Positions 59,415-64,000 of a stretch of DNA of 64,000 nucleotides are shown here, in pieces. This DNA comes from Endomychus coccineus (Eukaryota; Arthropoda; Insecta; Coleoptera; Endomychidae): contig OY294067.1 of assembly GCA_958510875.1 (NCBI GenBank), positions 108,594,921 through 108,658,920 on the forward strand. The letters are read 5' to 3'. The notes beneath the pieces were generated by a model, which was given only the letters and a program-made list of their open reading frames with translations, had not been told where the DNA came from and did no database searches. The first letter of the stretch is position 1, and each line of letters starts with the position of its first letter. The translations under genes and the position numbers were made by a program.

Positions 59415-61025
59415 TACATTTCAACTGCATTTAGTCGAGTCATTATTGTACAAAAAACGGTCGAATAAAGAAAAATTGAGATACCAGATATTTTTTCCTG
59501 AAACCATTTGCAATGTCTTAAGTTTGCCCTCTATGAAAGAAAGCACCCAGTAAGATTTACCGGTCGGACCCCGTTCTCCCTAATAAACAATAAATACACA
59601 ATTGAATAAACAAATTGAATTACTCGAAAACTGTTGGTGCTTTTTCTGCCAAAATCACACCCAGGAGGTTTTTTAAGTCACTGATTACGAATATGAAGTC
59701 AAAAACACCAAATTGTAGATGGCGCTCCCGTAAATAGGAAATAGCGCTCATTGGCTTCAATTTTTGTATGAAAAATTTAAGGCTTTGCTAACTTTTTGCG
59801 ATTTTTTGTCAAAATCACACCCTGGGGCTTTTTGAGGCTTTTGATTATGACTTTAATGTAAAAAAATGCATATCATAGATGGCGCTCCCGTAGAAGCACT
59901 AGTTTCAGAGATGTATATTTAACAAATACACATATTCGTTATTTATTAGTGAAAATTGCTCTGCGGTTTTTAACTTCACTGCTTATGAATATAAACTCAA
60001 AAAAATTGCAAATCATAGATGGCGCCACTAAATTAGTGAAATATCGGTTATTTTATGAAAAAACGTTAAATTATAAAAAATGACTTTAACACATCAATAT
60101 TTAGATTTTAGATATAATGTTGTAATGTTAATATAATTCATAGATGATAGTCATCAGAAACGGGTTCCCTCAGAAACATACGTTTCGAAGGCCGAAAATC
60201 GATCTAGTTATGAATTTGAATTTTTATTTTCAAGATTTCCTTGATGGTATAGAATATTCATACAGTGTAGGAGATCTCTATCCTCTAGAATGTGTATAAT
60301 AATCCAAATATAATGTGATACAGATGATTACTTTTCGTTATGTATCCGTTCTTTGTGCATAGGTATAATATTGAAAATATAAAATAACGACACAACGTAA
60401 CCTGGTTATCTTTAAAATGGGCTTTAGTATACCCGCGATTTTATTATTTTCAGGTAAATCGTTTTTTTAATATTACAAATATGTTCCGTGGCATGGTCAA
60501 AGTTCTATCAAACATCTTATGTATTTGTCAGTCGCTTTTAGAAGTCAGTATCGAAACGACATTATATTTTATTAACTGAAAAATTGTTACTCTAGATTTA
60601 TTCATATATATATTAGATGTAATATCTGTCATAGCAAGTAAAGTGATACTTTGAAACCTGTTGCTCAATAAATAATATACTATCTAGTTACACTTTTTCA
60701 TGTATAACTTTCATCAAGTGTGAAAAATCTAGTGTTGTTTTTTTCCCAGAAGGTGCTGATTACATTGATTGAAAAACATGATATTATTTGTAATATAATA
60801 TAAAAACTTATGAAATTCTTGTGTGCGATCGTACTTTAGGACGAGGATTATTTAAATATTACATGTATTGACATTAATATTATAGTACAGTCATTTTATG
60901 GATTTTTTTGAGATTTGGTACTTTTTTTTCCGACTTAAGGTTTGAAAATACAGAAAGTTAGGAAATTTTCCGTAGATTACGGAAAAAATAGTGGTTGAAA
61001 ACCTCCAATGAAGGAAAATGTCCTA

Positions 61026-61056
<31 letters not shown>

Positions 61057-62985
61057 CGATTTTCCGTGTTTTTCCAGGAAAGAACATTTATATCTTCGAA
61101 AATAAACATTTTAGAAGGAAAAGTTTCGAACAAAAGTTGTTCAGCATTAAATTTTACATGGGAATTGACTATTACAAATCCAATTTTTATCGAATTTTCC
61201 AAGCATTGGATGGGAAAACAAAATATTTTCGAATAAGAACTACATATGAAAAAAAATTGCATTTGGTTTGTAAATATGGTATGATAATTTTATATTGGGG
61301 TATATACCGTTACTGTAAATGATTATAATTAAGAATTTTCCAATATTTGCCCTAATTTCTCGGGTTAGGAAAAATTTTTTTTTTCAATCTTAGTGTATGA
61401 TATGTCGATTTTTAGGTTTTATAGAGCTCTGATAACGATTTATCAATTCATTTTGTCGTGAAAAGTCATTGAAAACGTACATTCGGAAAATGGAAAACTT
61501 TTTTTTTTTCAATTGTTTTCGTTAGTATGTAGAGCAATAAGAAAAAACAAATTATATAAAACTATAAAAAAATTAAAAAAATTCTTGGTCTCCCGCGTGT
61601 TTAAAATTCTCGATCGAGCACCACTGCGTTAAATCTTTCGATGCGCTGGACTATGTATGTAGGTAGCACCACTGCAATGAATTTGTGCTCAAGCGTTCAA
61701 TCATATGATGCCCAAAATAATGCCACATGTGCTCTGTTATTGTATACGTTAAACGTTATTATAAAATATTTACAGCTGAGCTGTTGTGTATTCCGTGTAA
61801 ACAATTATTTTATTGATATATTTGATTGAAAAATCGTTCAAGTGAAAAACAATTTGATTCTGACAACCTCGTTTTTAATATTAAATTGTTTAAATTAAAA
61901 TTTTCGGATATATATTTTCAATGATTTTTCACAATGAAACAAAGTAAAAAGACATTTCCAAAACCCTAAAAAATATAAGAGTTGATCTATCACACGCCAT
62001 AATCAAAAAACAAAAAAAAAAGTTTTCCATTTTCCGAATGTACGTTTTCAATGTCTTTCCACGACAAAATGAACTGAAAAATCGTTATCAAAGCTCTATA
62101 AAACCTAATAATTGACATATCATACACTAAGATTAAAAAAAAAAAAATTCCTAACCCGGAAAATTAGGGCAAATATTGGAAAATTCTCAATTATAATCAT
62201 TTACAGTAACGATATATATCCCAATATAAAATTATCATACCATATTTACCAGCCAAATGCAAGTTTTCCTCATATATAGTTCTTATTCGAAAATATTTTG
62301 TTTTCCCATCCAATGCTTGGAAAATTCGATGAAAATTGAATTCAGAATAGTCAATTTCTATGTAAAATGTAATGCTGAACAACTTTTGTTTGAAACTTTT
62401 CCTTCTAAAATGCTTATTTTCGAAGATATAAGTGTTCTTTCCCGGAAAAACACGGAAAATCGTAATAAGACATTTTCCTTCATTGGAGGTTTTCAGCCAC
62501 TATTTTTTTCGTAATCTACGGAAAATTTCCTAACTTTCTTTATTTTCAAACCTTAAGTCGGAAAAAAGTACGACCAATCCATAAAATGGCTGTACTATTA
62601 GTAAACTGTTGAAAATCTAGTGTGAAGTGCAATTTGTTTCAAAACGAGTATAAGAGTATAGAAATAACGTTCTGATTGATACATATAATAATTTTTTTAT
62701 AAGAGAAAACCTGATTAAATTCTTGGGTGTAAGCGCTTCTCCAACAAAGTGCAGATTTTACGGGAGCGTCATCAATTTGGTAATTTTGACTCCATATTCG
62801 TAATCAGAGACCTAAAAAACCTCCAAGGTTTGATTTTGGCCAAAAAGCGCCCATAGCGGTAAATCTCACTGGGTGCTTTCTTTTATGTAAGACAAACTTA
62901 AGGCATTGCAAAAGGTTCCAGGAAAAAATATTTGGTATCATTCTTCCTGGGTTTGTACAATAATGACTCGACTAATTGTGCAGTG
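59415..62985. repeat. Outer inverted repeat pair around the 60883 element
   Basis: 59415-59735 is the inverted counterpart of 62745-62985 (AGAAAGCACCCAGTAAGATT against AATCTCACTGGGTGCTTTCT; GTCGAGTCATTATTGTACAA against its complement near 62955). Three degenerate tandem copies of a segment ending AGATGGCGC follow on the left (59719, 59877, 60019). Confidence 0.75.
60883..62597. mobile_element. Long-inverted-repeat element C
   Basis: Arms about 60883-61520 and 61985-62597 are reverse complements. Tips are TAGTACAGTCATTTTATGGA and, complemented, TAGTACAGCCATTTTATGGA. TTA occurs on both sides (60880-60882, 62598-62600), a possible 3 bp duplication. A (TA)n lies in the left arm near 61029-61057, as in element B. 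The loop (61521-61984) has no recognised gene. Tips resemble elements A and B. Confidence 0.85.
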
Positions 62986-63018
62986 AATGGAGCTGTCCAG
63001 AAAACGATTTTCTAACAA

Positions 63019-63440
63019 TTAAATTATTATCCCAATCAGAGTCAGAAAAATCTTCTCATTTATTGAATAACAAATCCCGTTATCGATTGTCTCTTTGAGA
63101 TATTTGAGAATTCGTTGGTCGCATTCGTAATGTTTAGTACCTACAGTAAGCGTATTAAACTGACTACGATAATATGTAACTGCAATTGCAATATCATGAC
63201 TAGAATTCACTACTAAAAACATCAAAGCTTGAAAAAAAAGATTGGCAATTTCTCCTTTTCTGTTAACAATTTCAGTCCAATTTCGAAAGGAGTCCATGAG
63301 TTTAAAAAAAATCTTTTTTTCTTTGTTCCCTCAATATTCAAACCAACAAATTTCTTTGTCGGACCTAGATCGAGATTTCGGGGAAAATTTGTTTCAGCAT
63401 CACTGTTGTCAAACACTTTCGACACGTCACTGTTGTCTTC
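63019..63440 (-). pseudogene. Ty1/Copia polyprotein relic (RT end and RNase H start)
   Basis: Minus strand: DLGPTKKFVGLNIEG (the DLGxxxxFLGxxI motif at the RT end), then after frame slips SSHDIAIAVTYYRSQFN and CDQRILKYLKETIDNGICYS (the RPDIxxAVxxLSRF and AxKRVLRYLKGTxDxGLxY motifs). Order and spacing are those of Copia. No LTR was found near it. Confidence 0.75.
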
Positions 63441-63639
63441 ATTTCATATTTCATGGTAACAAATTAGCTTTTAACATAGTGCATCTCTCAATACATTCCA
63501 GTGTCATACTAAATAATGAACATCTTTATAGTTAATAAACTGAAAATACTCTTAGAGTACTAATGACCTTTCGGCTACCAAGTCATCATCAGCGTAAACT
63601 AAATTATAAATCAAAATGTGCCTGTTTAAATACTATTTG

Positions 63640-64000
63640 GGGATAATAATACAAACAAGGTGTTAGTTACCATTAGCAGGAGATAAATTGGAATTTAATA
63701 AATTGCTTTTTCGTTTATACATTTCCATCCTTTCTAAGTTACCTAGATATTTGTCCGTACTGTGTTTTAAAAGTGATAAACTTTCTTGAAAAATGGTGTG
63801 ACCTGTATTCAAAATATGTTGTGCTGACGCTGATTTTTCACCATAATTTTTCTTTACATGTGCATGCATGTGCGAACTGAAATGTTCCTTTTAGTTTGAC
63901 CCACATAGCATTTTGAACACGGCTCACAATCGATTTCGTAAATCCCGGATTTGTTGAAGTCGGAAACTTTATCAAAGATTTTTCAGCTTGTTCTTACATC
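63640..64000 (-). pseudogene. Penelope-like element GIY-YIG endonuclease end
   Basis: The minus strand reads VSDFNKSGIYEIDCEPCSKC, YVGQTKRNISVRTCMHM, then after a frame slip KSASAQHILNTGHTIFQESL. SGIYxIxC ... YVGQTxRxxxxR is the GIY-YIG nuclease motif carried at the C-terminus of Penelope-like retroelements, and A-x-H-xx-x-xGH its partner. The element continues beyond the right edge of the window. Confidence 0.75.

Overview
The window is genomic DNA from a TE-rich, AT-rich insect. Exons are short and introns run to about 12 kb, filled with transposons. The two host genes, a beetle/moth-type midgut cadherin and SNW1/Bx42, and the TE types (P-like, piggyBac-like, Crypton, Penelope, R1/I-type and Jockey-type non-LTR) fit an insect, perhaps a beetle. 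The species cannot be fixed from sequence alone.

Host genes. (1) The last two coding exons of SNW1/Bx42 (spliceosome/transcription co-factor) lie on the + strand at 2756-3401 and 6505-6691; the N-terminal half is upstream of the window. (2) On the - strand are eight exons from the 3' half of a cadherin of the lepidopteran BtR/Cry-receptor type (54759 down to 21222). They encode partial cadherin repeats, the membrane-proximal domain, one TM helix and a short cytoplasmic tail. Split codons at the junctions join without a frame clash through the last six exons (53230 to 21222). One exon between 54658 and 53230 appears to be missing. The two genes are convergent.

Everything else that I can name is mobile DNA, much of it nested. 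Layout: 1-858 non-LTR 3' end; 6793-8738 long-inverted-repeat element A; 9110-10290 R1/I-type non-LTR (-); 11243-17690 element with 1.3 kb inverted arms holding a Jockey-type RT relic, a family-B DNA polymerase fragment, a P-like THAP element and an RNase H relic; 22231-23190 TA-flanked TIR element; 23942-29619 hAT with perfect 8 bp TSD, split by a 4.4 kb relative of element A that carries tRNA-SINE palindromes and, at its centre, a captured histone H2A 3' half with its stem-loop; 31882-36831 second hAT, split by a Crypton and a ~180 bp tandem array; 37592-38262 short hAT with perfect TSD; 39291-41891 Tc1/mariner-type element with ~690 bp TIRs; 42.2-42.8 kb GTF2IRD2-like hAT relic; 43.8-47.2 kb foldback elements, one hosting a complete TA-flanked Tc1/mariner-type element (45172-46600); 47.6-50.8 kb R1/I-type non-LTR; 51344-51546 MITE with perfect 8 bp TSD; 52074-52632 second P-like THAP element; 58.3-59.3 kb Tc1/mariner relic (-); 59.4-63.0 kb nested inverted repeats; 63.0-63.4 kb Copia relic (-); 63.6-64.0 kb Penelope GIY-YIG relic (-).

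The most notable item is the histone H2A fragment lying exactly in the loop of a long-inverted-repeat transposon that itself sits inside a hAT transposon, in a cadherin intron. Next come a family of such elements sharing a terminal motif, the paired THAP-bearing P-like elements, and the unusually long perfect palindromes.
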